64,000 nt of DNA from Epiperipatus broadwayi. Lineage: Eukaryota > Onychophora > Udeonychophora > Euonychophora > Peripatidae. Positions 48,627 through 63,430 of this stretch are shown here, in pieces. The stretch is taken from contig JAQFVV010000028.1 of the NCBI GenBank assembly GCA_028023455.1, positions 1,313,501-1,377,500 on the forward strand. Reading direction: 5' to 3'. The notes below the pieces were generated by a model that saw only the letters and a list, made by a program, of their open reading frames with translations, searched no databases and was not told the origin of the DNA. The translations under genes and the position numbers were made by a program. Numbering within the stretch: position 1 is the stretch's first letter; every line of letters starts with the position of its first letter.

Positions 48627-51600
48627 AATTTACTTTTATTCTCTGTTAAAGTGGTTTAATATTATTTATAATAACAGAACCTCAATCTATTATATATATA
48701 TAAAACAAGAGAGATAAATATGAATGTATATTCATTTTATTTAAACAATTTTATAATTTAACTGAGATAAAAATAAACAAAATGGATTTCACTAGAAAGA
48801 AATAGTGATAAAAAATAATACTTCACCAAGAACATCAATTATTATGTGGTCAGAATTTGTAGTCTTTTTCTTTGTTTTATCATGTAGTTAAATTACTAGA
48901 TAGCCATTTTCTGACTAGTAATTGAATGGCTAAATGGATTATGTTTTCTAAGCTTTTTAAGAATTTAATATATATATACGAATATTATTTGGATTTGACG
49001 TTCATGTTGTATGCATGACAGACCTAAGTCCTAACCATGACAACACACAGGTCTTCAAATGAATATTATGCACAGTATATACATCACGCACAGATAAATT
49101 TTATACAGGATGACTATAAGGTAAAAATTCTCGATTATCACTGATGAAACTGATTTTGCCGTAATGAAATTAATTTAATTCTTATCACTGGGGAGGTCAT
49201 GTGATATTTGAACAGCCGATGACAATTCAAGTTTCAATACAAAAATCTTCACCTTTTTGTTTTGTAATTTATTATTACACCAAACTGCGACGGGCAGATT
49301 ATATTAATATAAAGAGAAGATAATTTACCATAAAACTACAAATAGTGTATATCTAAACTCTGTATATACATATATGTGTAGATTTGCATATAAAATAAAA
49401 AATCTTTAAAACACGATTTTTTCATTATTTACATTGTGATTGCAAAAAGTATTCCTTTTTATTTTGTATTTATTCATCTACTGCTGAATATTTTAGAATG
49501 TTAGTTAAAAAAATATTATCTACCAATAAAAATAAAACGAGATTTTAATCTTAGCTAATAAAAATTGTCAGATTTCGCAAACATAAAATATTCTATATAA
49601 ATATAAAAAGCAAAATGTCAAAACTTAATATTGTTTTTAAAATAAAAGTTACTATTTTTAATTATGCAGGAAGGAAAAATACATTAAATTTGCAAATATG
49701 TTTTTTAGTTGGTGGTGAAGTTATAAAAATGCTATAAACATTGGATATAAGTTTGGTTTTGTATTTGCAAGAAAGAGGGGGTGTGTGTATGCTTTTCCTA
49801 ACTGACTTAAATAGAATTCTACTGACTAACAATTATTATTTTGAATATTTATTAAGCCATTAAAAACTCATATACTTTTTCCAAAAACAAAAATGGCAAA
49901 CAGTTGTAATACGCTTGCTTCGTTGCACCTCCTTGCAATAAACAAACTTTAAATTATAACACGGCCTCCATTTTAAATTTTTAAATACATTATTCCCTTG
50001 CCTACTACATGACATTCCATTCCATATTACAAATAGTTCAATTCTTGGATAATAGCCAACCGCATTTTATTAGCTAAAAACTATACACCCACAAACATAT
50101 ATAAGAAGATGTGTATATATTCATACATATATATATATATATGTTGGAAAATCGACCAACACACATACATTGCGCATGTACAAACTGTGTAAGAGAAAAT
50201 AAGATATAGAACTATTTAAAAAAATGTTTTTTTTTTTTTTGAGTAGCAGATAGCGGAAATCAAGACTACAGAAATAAATAGTGAATTAATTCAAGCATTC
50301 AAATAAAGTTCTAAGTAAACAAAACGATTTTCCAACTTTAATAAAAGCATTTTAAAAAAATAAACAATGATTTACTGTTTGGGAATTCAATGTGAAGTTA
50401 AAATACTTGAAATGAAAGAATTAGGTTTGATCCACAAATCTTAAATTACCCAATTTGTCACTTTATCACCGTGCTGAGTCATGCCCCCCCCCCCCACACC
50501 GCAACAAAAAAATAATCAGATATCATCTATATATGTATATTCTAATGTCACTTGAATTTTTATTAATGATAGTTATTATAAAAAATAATCTTTTATTAGA
50601 TGCTGCGTTTCAATTTATTTTTATTTTAAAATTCAAGAAGTTTTTCAATCATGAAATTAAATAAGAAATTTAAAATATAAAAAGAAAAAAAATTGCTTTT
50701 CAAACAATTTTTTTTATCATTACAATATAGTACCTATTGCTATAAAAAATCAACATTTAGTTCAATGAGAAAAAATATCATTAGATACCATCACATATCA
50801 TTAGCAAAAAATACATTTGAAATATTAAAATTTTTTACAATAAAATTTAAATTCTGATCATCAATTTTTGATGTTTTCACTGGTGATCATTCCTTTACTC
50901 CAGCGATAATATCAGTAATCATTCAACATTTGATTTTAATATTAAATCTTTATTCTATATTAGAATTTAATAATTTAAACCTGATTTGCATTATATATAA
51001 GTTTATAAATGAAAAACATCCTAAATATTCATATGTGAACTTTGAACATTTGAGGATTATAAGTGTAACTTGAAATAAAAGGGTGTTGGTGTGTGTGTTC
51101 AAAAATTAATTAAGTCAATCCTTTATTATAAAAATAAGGATTTAATTAATTAATGTCTGCACCCCCCCAATGTGCTTTTATTTGATGTTAAATATAAAAA
51201 TTCCAATTGTGTTCTTAGTTTATAATTTCCATAGTAAATCTAAGCATTCGTTATAAATTTTAAATTTTTTACAATTATTCTTAATGTTTAAAATTAAAAT
51301 TATGCTCATTAAATAAAGATCATTAAGATATACATTTATATATTTCAAAAACATTAAAAAAATTATCTTCTAGAGAAAAAATATAACTTTTTCAAAAAGT
51401 GAATTCTTACAATCAAAGTTTTGTTTTTGTTTGAATTTTAAATTATCACTAAAATACTTTTTTATGTAACCTTTTGTAAATATATATATATCACTCTTTC
51501 ACATATACCACTGAAAATGTAGCAATCTGTTCAACATTTGAAGATAAAGTTATGCAGATTCAAAGTCCATTACAATATTATTTATTTGAAAAATATTTTT

Positions 51601-52210
51601 TTAAAAATCAACTTTTACAGTCAAAATAAAAAAATGTCATACACATTTTAAAAAGGAAACTTTTATAATCAGGATTTGTTTTTATTTCAATTTTAAAACA
51701 TTGTCAATATATTTTTTAAAGTAAAGTTTTTAGGTGTATATATAATGCACTCTCTCACACATTACTGAACACTTATTGAAGCAATATCAATGAACTTAAA
51801 ATTTTATATTAAAATATTTAAAATTTCATTTATCAACTTCTTTAGATTTAATAAACTAAAGAATATACTCAAAATATTTTAGTATCATATTGAATTGCCA
51901 GTGGTTTATACCAAATGTCAACAAAATGTATAGAATACAAACATATTAAATGTTGATTTTAAACTTTTCTTCTACTTAAATAATTGTTTACAAACAAACA
52001 CAAACAACAAACCAACAAATAGAGATTATGACCCAAATAAAAGTATTTAAAAATAATAATAAATTGAAATAAAGTGAAATACATGATAAGAAAAAAAATA
52101 TTTTATTGGAAAATTCCAATAAAGTTGATAAAAAATATATAAATTAATAAAACATTTGCTGATTAAACTTCATTTCTAAAACCTGAATAATTTATTGTTA
52201 TTATAATGCT
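48627..52210. other. AT-rich non-coding DNA
   Basis: No gene is supported. Notable are a (TA)n tract at 50140-50152, a 13-base C run at 50484-50496, and a diverged direct duplication in which 51400-51510 resembles 51650-51770 ('ttgtttttgtttgaatttt' against 'tttgtttttatttcaatttt'; both end in a TATA tract and 'cactctttcac' or 'cactctctcac'). Confidence 0.5.
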
Positions 52211-52480
52211 ATGGAATTCTGTTATAAAATTTAAAATTGCATTTATAAGTATTAAAATATCACAAAAGTTCTATATAACCACACTCAGCGATGTATATCT
52301 GATTTTAGTTTTCTTTTTACTATTTTTATGAATTTCCTTACTCATATTTTTAAACGTAAAATATATTTGATTCAAATCTAAGTGAAACCATGAAAATATT
52401 TTTTTTTAATAATACAAATATTTTGTCAAAATAATCATAAATATTTTGAAATAAATTACAGATAGTGCATATATTTTTTC
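52211..52480 (+). repeat. Dispersed repeat, copy 2 of 2
   Basis: The partner of 43499-43720 in the same orientation, with insertions ('ttctgttataaaatttaaaa', 'atacaaatattttgtcaaaa'). Confidence 0.6.
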
Positions 52481-52726
52481 TCTTTACAACACCAATAGAA
52501 GAGGTGTTCACAAATACTTATGCAACTGTTCTCTCAAAAATCAACCAATCATCAGTGTTTATCAATGTTTTTGTTGTATGTTATCTCTGAAATACTGTCC
52601 TGAAAGCGCTTGGTGGTAACTTTATAATATTACTTATGTTTAACAGTTTCATTATCTGTGCGTAAAGCATATATATATGAAAAACAAAAAGTTTTATATA
52701 TGTAAAACTCACTATCGCTTGTATTT

Positions 52727-52950
52727 ATGATCAATAGATGGAGCTTTACCAAGACCTCCAAACAAGCATACTTTTGTTTACATAAACATCAGATTCAGAA
52801 TTGACTGTCTCTTTCATTGGCAAATCATCTTGAAATCAGCTGATCTGAGGGTGGAGCCAACAAAAGAGACAGTCAATTCTGACTCTGATGTTTATGTAAA
52901 CAAAAATACACTTGTTTGGAGGTCTTGGTAAAGCTCCATCTATTGATCAT
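52727..52950. repeat. Palindrome with 95-bp arms
   Basis: Arms 52727-52821 and 52856-52950 are nearly perfect complements ('atgatcaatagatggagc' against 'gctccatctattgatcat'; 'gagacagtcaattctga' and its inverse) around a 34-base loop. The loop 'aatcagctgatctgagggtg' is less AT-rich. Length and symmetry resemble a young MITE. A TA microsatellite follows at once. Confidence 0.92.
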
Positions 52951-55699
52951 ATATATATATATATATATATTTATTAAAGTCTTCAGAATTTTTTTTGAAT
53001 CAGTAAATTAATATAACTTTTTTATTCCAATTTCTATGATGAAGTGAATAAAAAACTGCCAAATATGTTTCAGATAGTCACAAAAAAGTCCAGAAAAGCC
53101 AAAGTCAGAAAAAGGGCTTAAGTCCATTTTCTAAAATTTTGGATAAGATCTAAAAAATTTAGCTGTATTTTTGTAAAATGTATTTTTATCCTTTAGTTTT
53201 GTTATTTTAATATTAACTCTTTTTTAAGTTGTTGTTTTCTTTTGTTCTCAGTTATTGTAAACATTCAACTTTAAGTTTAACATTAAATCATTATAACTTA
53301 ACAGTTAATAACAAATTTGATTTTATTTGATATATATTTTTGTTTAAAAATGAAGTAAATTCTAAATGTTCACATTTTATTTTTGAAAATATTTTAAAAA
53401 ATGAGATTATAATCAAAACAATAGATCTTGTACATTATTATTGCTGGTAAAACTATTTTCATTTTCAAAAATCAATAAAATCTTCATTATATGACATTTG
53501 TTGTTAAAATGTGAATGAGTAAATATTTATTTCACTTCAGTCTAATGAAGTGCACTTTAAAAGTTTAAAAATTTTAAATATTTTTTGCAATATTACAAAA
53601 TTTTCACACTCACTATTATAATTGTACTGCTTATATACAAATAAGCTTATAAATAGCTTTAGGATAAATTTGTATTATCCAAAAATATAAAAATCTATTT
53701 TTAAAAATAAAATGTAAATTCAAAATAAATTATTAATATTTTATGTCCTTGATTTGTAATAATTATTGCACAATTATTGTATAAAAATAATTTTGAATAG
53801 GAATAATTTCACAAATAAACACATTTTTGGTAATTTGAAATATTTTCTCCAATCAATATCATAAAAATTTGTGATGTTAGATGTCAGAAATACAAAAGAC
53901 ACAGTCACCAGGGCAGAGATAATTCACCTTTTCTTACTAATCTTTCAATTTTTCTGGCCATCTATGAAATTTTTTCTGAACTAAAATTTTACTTTGAAAT
54001 ATATATAGAAAAATGTGTGTGATTATAAGTAAAATGTATACAAATTTTCAATAGGTGGCCAATAATTTTAAAAACATGTAACACTGACTGGATTGGCCCC
54101 ATGGTTAAATAATAAAATCATAAATTAATTAAATATGGTAATATCAATATATTAGTAATATAATAATAGTTGATTAACATAATTATTATCAATAGCTATT
54201 ACAAAATGGATATTAAAATTCTAACTGTAGAAGTAAAAAATATACTACCATTATTACATCATCTTTTATAAGATTACTCATATATGTCCAAAAACAATTA
54301 TCTTCACACCACTCTAAAGCCATTTACAATAACCCCAAATAGTTCTGGATTCTAGATGGTATAGTATTATATTCTTATCTACAGACATGACTTTTGACTT
54401 CATTAGCAAGATTAGGATTCAAATCTGAACTATTTTCTTTCATTTAATTATCAGTTCCATTTTTCTTTTATATTTCTCAAACAAATAATCTGGAATTAAA
54501 AAAACATAAGATCTATCAAAAATAACCAAAAACTAACTCAGTGTCAGATTCAGATTTTTATACATATAAATTAGATTATATTTGAAGTCTTACATTTTTT
54601 TAAAAACTTAAGATTATTGTGTTAACCTTTTCATAGTTCAAAATACTTATTTTGCCGAGTGAATTAAAGTTCTAAACTTTTGATTGGTCAATTACAGAAT
54701 CAGCAATATAAAATATATTCATCTTTTAATATTAGATTCATTTTAGTTTTGTTTATAACAAGCAATTAATATTTTGTTAAATTATGAAAGTGAACAAAAG
54801 TTTTTTCAAAAATAAATTTCTATTTAGAATTATAAAAATATTCTATAGTGGTGAACCTAAAAAGAATGTTTGTAATGCATTAGAAAATGCTGTGTATGTT
54901 ATTGATTTTTTTTTCAATTTATGTTCATGTAAAAGTAAAGAATTTTTACTAAAATCTTATTATTTTCTAAAATAATTATATTTTCAGCATATTTTATCAA
55001 AATAATTTATAATATGGAAAAAAATACTTAAAAAATACTGTAAAACATTCAATTTTTTGTTTTGAAAATTAAAACAAATAATTTGGAGGGGTGAAAATTG
55101 TTGACAAGTGCCCCCTTTTCTTCAAAATGAGAAGCAATCAATCAGAATTTTAAAAGTCCACCTTCTCCAATTGTTAAAACATTGAATTTAAATATTATTG
55201 ATTTTTTACTTTTAAAGTAATTTTAGAGAGGATAGCATCTTATAGTACATTTTAAGCTTTAAAATGAGTGTGAATTTGCTATGATAATGTAAAAATTACT
55301 ATTTTTTAAGCTGATTCTTCAATTGATTCAATTAAAATTGAACCAGACCCTAAAAGAGTTAATAGTGTAAGAAAGCAGATGTCTTCTAAATGAACAAGTG
55401 CACATTTCTGGCTTTCAATGCTAATGTTCATTGATAAAAACAAAATCCAAAATTTGGTCAGTCTGAATTGGTGATATTATACTACCACATCTGCTTTAAA
55501 AAGAAAGAGTTGAAAAATGAATACTAATGCATAAAATAAGTTTTGTGATGACTATATAAACCACATATATCACAAAAAGATGTTTTATAAATAACCTGTA
55601 ATGCTGTAGTTTAACTTTATTACAGCAAGTAGTTGTTTGTAGTTTTGCAATGATTTCATAGACCAATCTACCAAATTTACATATGGAACACAACAATCC
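52951..55699. other. AT-rich non-coding DNA
   Basis: No gene. The stretch 53500-53830 is loosely similar to 56740-57120 in the same orientation ('taataattattgcacaatt' against 'taataattattacacaatt'). Confidence 0.5.
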
Positions 55700-56085
55700 T
55701 TTATTTTTCATCACATGATCACCATTCTTTATGCTTACACAAGCACAGAGGCTAAACTCTCGAAAATAGTAGTGCCACTCAGTCAAAGTCATAACCAATA
55801 GATGAAAGAAGTTTTGTGCATAAAATCTCTATCTAGTGCCTACTCATCCAATATCCCCAGATTAGTTTCTTTTTTGTGTCTTTCATCAGTGAGAAGCATT
55901 GGATACTAAAATCTAGATGCAGTGCAGATCATAGGCTACTCATTGATGAAATCCACAAGCTAGACACTACTCTGGGAAATTTGGATGAGTAGGAACTAGA
56001 TAGGGATTTTATGCACAAACCTTTTTGCATCCATTGATTATTCTGGCTTGCACTGAGTGGTGCTACTGTATGGAGAGTTTAGTTG
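55700..56085. mobile_element. Fold-back element, copy e
   Basis: The left arm runs from 'atcacatgatcaccattctt' through 'gtgcctactcatccaatat' to 'ctttcatcagtgagaagc'. The right arm runs from 'cattgatgaaatccacaagc' through 'gatgagtaggaactagatag' to 'ggtgctactgtatggagag'. Arms are about 170 bp with a short centre near 55910. The right end is truncated before the 'ggtgatcatgtgat' terminus. Confidence 0.82.
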
Positions 56086-57601
56086 CTGTGCAATACTTTA
56101 TTTTGTTGATATATTTTGTGATGCTGTCTGTTAGCTTCTGTTGCTGCAAATTTATCTCTTCTGACAAGCTTTTATGCTACATCTAATCATATCATTGCAC
56201 AATAATCTGTTATCAGTTGTATTTTCCCAATAAAACAATAAACATTACATTTTTTAGAAAGTCTTTAAAATAATGATGTTTGATTCTGCTAAAAATCATA
56301 CCAGATTTCAATTACATACTGTTATAATAAGACTGGTGCCTTCCATTTACTTCCACATAACCAATATAATAAAGATAAGATTTATGGTAGATGCTATAAT
56401 TCCAGTAAATATGCATAACTGCCTTTACAATTTTACCACCACTCTTTAAAATTATATCAACCATCCTTAACAGTCCTGCACTGCCCAAAATATAATTGTT
56501 GTGTTGAGTGAGAGTTTTTGTAAATTTTCAATTTTTTTAAAAATTAATCATTATTCTATGTTAGAATTTGATAAATTAAACTTGATTTAGTAGTAATATA
56601 TGTTTGCAAGTGAAAAATTCTAACAATTAATATTTAAATTATGCTATATTGAAAAAAATGAATCTGTAATGTCCACAATAAATACTTTCATTAGTATATA
56701 GTTGGCAGAGCAGAGTAATTTCAGAAAATAAATTAAATCTTTTTTAATTGAAATTTGTGTTTAAAGTGTGAATGAATAAAAGTTGATTGCTGATAAATCT
56801 ATCAAATTCTGCTTTAAAATATTAAAATCATTTTCTAATTTTTATAATATCTCAAATTATCCTAATACATTGTCTGAAATAAGATATTACCTATACTTTT
56901 CATAAGATGAAATAATCAGAATGCCATGGTTTTATTTGTTAATGGTACACTATCAGTTATTTTCTTCTATTTTTAAAAATAAAACATATACATATAAAAT
57001 AACAGTGTAATAATTTATATTTTTGATATTTAATAATTATTACACAATTGTGTAAAAATAACCAGTTTTTAGAAATTTCAAAATTGATTTCAATGTAATT
57101 TCACAAATGGTCTCAAAATGGATTACAAAAGCATAATTCAATCAAAGAGAAAACGGCACTGTTAAAATTCTTTGACCTTTCCACTATTTGATTATACTGG
57201 TCTCTGTTGATTTTTTAAAATTAACATATCAATAGTTTAAAATTATGCAAATTTATGAATTTAAAATAAGTGAAACATCTCAATACATGGTTGGACAAAT
57301 GCAATTAAAATATAATTACAGTGCTTTTATGAATTCCCCTGATTAAAGGCCTTCATGGTGATAGTCTGTATAATTAAATTAAATTATTTTAATGATCCAG
57401 ATTTTATGTTTATATAATAAATTTAGAAAAAACTTTGAATATACTTATTAAATATAACAGTATTAGCAAACCTTCACAAACATATATGTCCATGCCAACA
57501 TGAAGAAAAAGCAAAATAATAATGATGATGGTGATATAACAACAAAAAATAATAATATTAGAGATGAATTTTATAATAACTATACACCAATCTGTAAACA
57601 A
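56086..57601. other. AT-rich non-coding DNA
   Basis: Nothing supportable beyond the loose direct similarity of 56740-57120 to 53500-53830. Confidence 0.5.
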
Positions 57602-58758
57602 ACAGGCAAAACTCTCCATACAGTAGCGCCACTCAGTGAATCCAGAATAATCAGTGGATGCTAGAAGGCTTGTACATAAAATCCTTATCTAGTGCCTACT
57701 CATCCAATATCCCAATACTAGTTTCTAGCTTGTGGCTTTTGTCAGTGCGAAGCTTTGGATCTGAGAGCACTCCACGTAGATCTTAGGATCTAAGGCAACC
57801 CTCCTTTTATCTCTACTTAACTACAAAACTATGAGTCTAAAATTGAAAACACAATAATATTTCCAATCCAAGCTCATTAGCTTATATAGTCATATAGGTC
57901 TGAACTCAGTTCAGGAACCCATACATTTTGGTGTCTTTGGTTCTTTGATAACCATATCCACCATTATCCTACTCAGCAGCAATGGTATGAAACCATTAAA
58001 TATCACGTGATCACTGTTTCTGATGCTTGCTCATAACTGTTATTAAAACAGTGAACTCTCCATACAGCTCTGTCACTCAGTGCAAGATAGAGTAATCAAT
58101 GGATGCCAGAAGGCTTATGTATAAATTCCCTATTGAGTGCCTACTCATTCAATACATCCCCAGACTAGTTTCACACTGATGAAAGTCACAAGCTAGAAAC
58201 TAGTCTGGGAATATTGGATGAGTAGGCACTAGATAGGTGTTTTATGCATAAGCCTTTTGGCATCCACTGATTACTCTGGCTTGCACTGAGTGACACTTCT
58301 GTATGGAGAATTTTGCCTGTTTAATAACTGTTTTAATAACAGTTATGAGCAAGCATAAGGAATGGTGATCATGTGATGTTTAGTGGTTTAATACCAATCC
58401 TGCCTAATAGGATAGTGGTGGCTATGGTTATTAAAGAACCAAAGACACCAAAATGTACGGGTACTGAATTGAATTCAGACCTGTATGACTATATAAGCTA
58501 ATGAGCTTGACTTGAAAATATTATGTTTTCAAATTTTAGACTCATAGTCTAGAGGGTTGCATTAGATCCCAAGATCTAGGTGCAGTGCTCTCAGATACAA
58601 AGCTCATCACTGATGAAAGCCACAAGCTAGAAACTAGTGAGGGGATATTGTATGAGTAGGCACTAGATAGGGATTTTATGCATAAGCCTTCTGGCATCTA
58701 TTGATTAATTACTCTGGCTTGCACTGAGTGGCACTACTGTATGGAGAGTTTTGCCTGT
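57602..58758. repeat. 1.16-kb palindrome of fold-back elements (copy f)
   Basis: Arms 57602-58170 and 58197-58758 mirror each other along their whole length. The ends are 'caggcaaaactctccatac' and its inverse, the middle modules include 'ttttggtgtctttggttc' and its inverse, and the inner ends are 'ccagactagttt' and 'aaactagtctgg'. The 26-base spacer 'cacactgatgaaagtcac' and following is itself a piece of the element. Each arm holds one element plus the outer part of a second, so this is a nested or duplicated inversion. 'ggtgatcatgtga' follows the right arm at 58790. Confidence 0.9.
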
Positions 58759-60085
58759 TTTAATAACAGTTATGAGGAAGCATAAGAAATGGTGATCATG
58801 TGAATCCATAAATAACAGACATGTCCATATTTACAATACGCCGGTCCTTATTCTGTTTATTTGATATCATGAAATACTGTCTTTAAATTCCATATAAACT
58901 CTTCTTTCTGAAATGCAACTCAATGCTAATCATAGCTATAGATATAGTCTATTTTCTACCACAAGATATAGTCTATTTTCTACCACATCTTTCCAATAAA
59001 AACAATCAATGGTTGAATTTTTTAAAAATTTTTCTGAGATAATTTTTGCAATGCAAATGGAGTCTATTTTATCCCTAAAAAAATTATGCTCAATTTCGTC
59101 AAAAAACACTATTTTGGAAAGTATTACATTGTTCATTCATTCATTTTACATATTCAATCTAATAGAAATGTTATTTCACAGTGATGGGCTCTATAATACT
59201 GGTTGGATTTATGATCTTGCTGTTGTATTTTTATCAATTTACAGAACAAATTAATTGAAACTTTTTGAAGCCTTTATGTAATGTCAATAACCTGTCCATG
59301 TTTCACTCTTACAGTAATACCGATGCCTTAAAAAATAAAGAATGCAAATAGAAATAGTAATAGTAGAGACAAATATTCATTACTGTCACACCTCTAGATT
59401 AATGTCTACAAGTAGTTCCATTATTTATACTATCACATTATAATTAATAAATATTAAATAGCTATATTAATACAACCTTAAAGCTAAGAAAGGTCTTAAA
59501 GAAAACATTTTACAAAACGTTCATAATTTTAAGTAAAACCACTTAAAGAAAAATCGATTCAAAGTGTATCTTTCGCGGACGGATAATATTACAAAATGTA
59601 TTTTTCAATGAAAAGAAAAAAGAAGAAAGATAGGAAGTACCGAAGGCATTTTTTCTTTTTCTTTCTTCTCTGTAATTAAATTCAAGTACCGATCTTATAC
59701 AGGGCTGGATTAACTGATTATTTTTAGCAGGCATTAAGTGGGAGGTTGACACACTAAAATATGGACCAATGATTATTAAGAGGGACAATTGCAACGGATA
59801 ACTATTTTAAATGCAACTCACACTACTGGAGGAGAAAAAACAAACAAATAAGAAACAAACCACTGTAATAAAAGTTAGAACTATAATAAAAGATTTGAAT
59901 ATAAGAATTATAATTTGAAATATTATTATATATGTGCACGCACACATTCATGTGTTTCTGTGTGGTTTTTATTTACTCTCTTGCACATTAGAATCTTTGA
60001 ATGTGACATAGAGATTAAAATTTTTGCATGCTTATATAATGTAACATAAAAGTAATATTCAGTCTTAGGTCTTTTTCAAATAGCA
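58759..60085. other. AT-rich non-coding DNA
   Basis: A 22-base tandem duplication ('gatatagtctattttctacc') lies at 58940-58986. The stretch 59088-59165 resembles 9688-9770. Open frames here are not convincing as genes. Confidence 0.5.
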
Positions 60086-60105
60086 GTTGTAAAGAGTAGA
60101 ACAGA

Positions 60106-60117
60106 TGCGCATGCGCT
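60106..60117. promoter_or_regulatory. NRF1-like site
   Basis: The palindromic 'tgcgcatgcgct' matches the core GCGCATGCGC bound by NRF1-type factors in animals. Such a CpG-containing 10-mer is rare in DNA this AT-rich. There is no TATA box, CpG island or confirmed exon close by, so a promoter role is only a guess. Confidence 0.3.
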
Positions 60118-60834
60118 ATTCATAGCAATATTTACATCTTATATATATATATACATACAGTAATTTTATATTTATAATATATAAATTTCTTAACACCCCT
60201 CCCCCCTAAAATGCCAAAAGCAAGCATTACCCAAGCGTTTATATACTATTTTTTTCCTAATAAATAAATCGAATGGTTTTATTACTTCGGAGTTTATAAG
60301 CAGGTCGAGTGCTAGAAATTCTAGAAGTGAAATAGAGCTGAGGATTATGCACCAGAGTCTGACACGTGACTACTCTACTAAATCACGCAGGGCATCTTTT
60401 TTACTTCTAAATAAATAAAATCAAGCATTTGTTTATTCTAGCTGGTCATTGAATTTTATATAACTGCTACTTCCAAAACGTGTAAATAACGTTTTATCAT
60501 ATTGCTATTTGCTTTATGTAAGTATATGTGGAAGTATTTTTTGAATCAAATCTATACAGCTTTAAGAAATTATGCTTTTGTTTGCCACCATACATGATAG
60601 TTTAAAATAACATAATAATCTTTATCATTCCACTATGGGAATAATTTTTAAATTAAATTTATTATGTCATGTAAGCCATAGCATGACAGTAGTTAAAGAT
60701 ATTCGCAAGAGTATTTTGTGCCAGTCTGAATGCTTGTACAAAATGGAAACTTTCTATCATTTAAGTATTTAAAATATTTTTATGAAAATTATTACATATG
60801 AGTAAAATAATATCTCAACCTATTTTTTGTTGTA

Positions 60835-60912
60835 TTACAGGGATTTAGCATGAAGGTGTGCTGGTAGTGTGGGGCACAGAGGCACCTCATCACAGCGTAG
60901 CCAAGGTGCCAT
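60835..60912. other. GC-rich islet, possible exon or repeat scrap
   Basis: About 70 bases are far richer in G and C than their surroundings. On the plus strand they follow a fair splice acceptor ('ttttttgttgtattacag', 60823-60840) and could end at a donor-like AAG|GTGCCA (60905/60906). All three plus frames have stops, so it would be non-coding. On the minus strand a 25-codon frame MAPWLRCDEVPLCPTL... runs from ATG (60912) to TAA (60835). I cannot decide between an untranslated exon, a small peptide and a piece of a repeat. Confidence 0.3.
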
Positions 60913-63334
<2,422 letters not shown>

Positions 63335-63430
63335 TCACTTAAATTTTTTTATGACTTCCCCAGGGTAAATGAAGACACCACAGTACTTCATCTTTAAATC
63401 AATCTGCTGAAGCACAGTTGTATCCTCATT
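63335..63430 (-). CDS. Candidate coding exon, product unknown
   Basis: On the minus strand a good splice acceptor ('ggtttctccccag', AG at 63432-63431) is followed in phase 0 by 31 codons starting NEDTTVLQQIDLKMKYCGVF and ending in EVIKKFK, then TGA (63337-63335). The codons are less AT-rich than the flanks and the peptide has normal protein composition, unlike the lysine/isoleucine/asparagine-rich chance frames elsewhere. AATAAA overlaps the stop, which would be too close to act for this exon. Alternatively the exon could leave at a GTGAAT donor just before the stop. I do not recognise the protein. Upstream exons would lie beyond the right edge. It could also be an old pseudogene. Confidence 0.4.
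   Translation of the reverse strand, partial: NEDTTVLQQIDLKMKYCGVFIYPGEVIKKFK

Noticed and set aside
54784-54975. 63-codon frame MKVNKSFFKNKF...
   Set aside because: The composition (F, K, N, I) is typical of chance frames in AT-rich DNA, and no domain or splice context is seen.
57410-57619. Minus-strand hydrophobic 69-codon frame (possible membrane protein)
   Set aside because: The hydrophobic I/L/F run comes from T-rich sequence on the minus strand. There is no start context, splice signal or homology, and one end falls inside a repeat arm.
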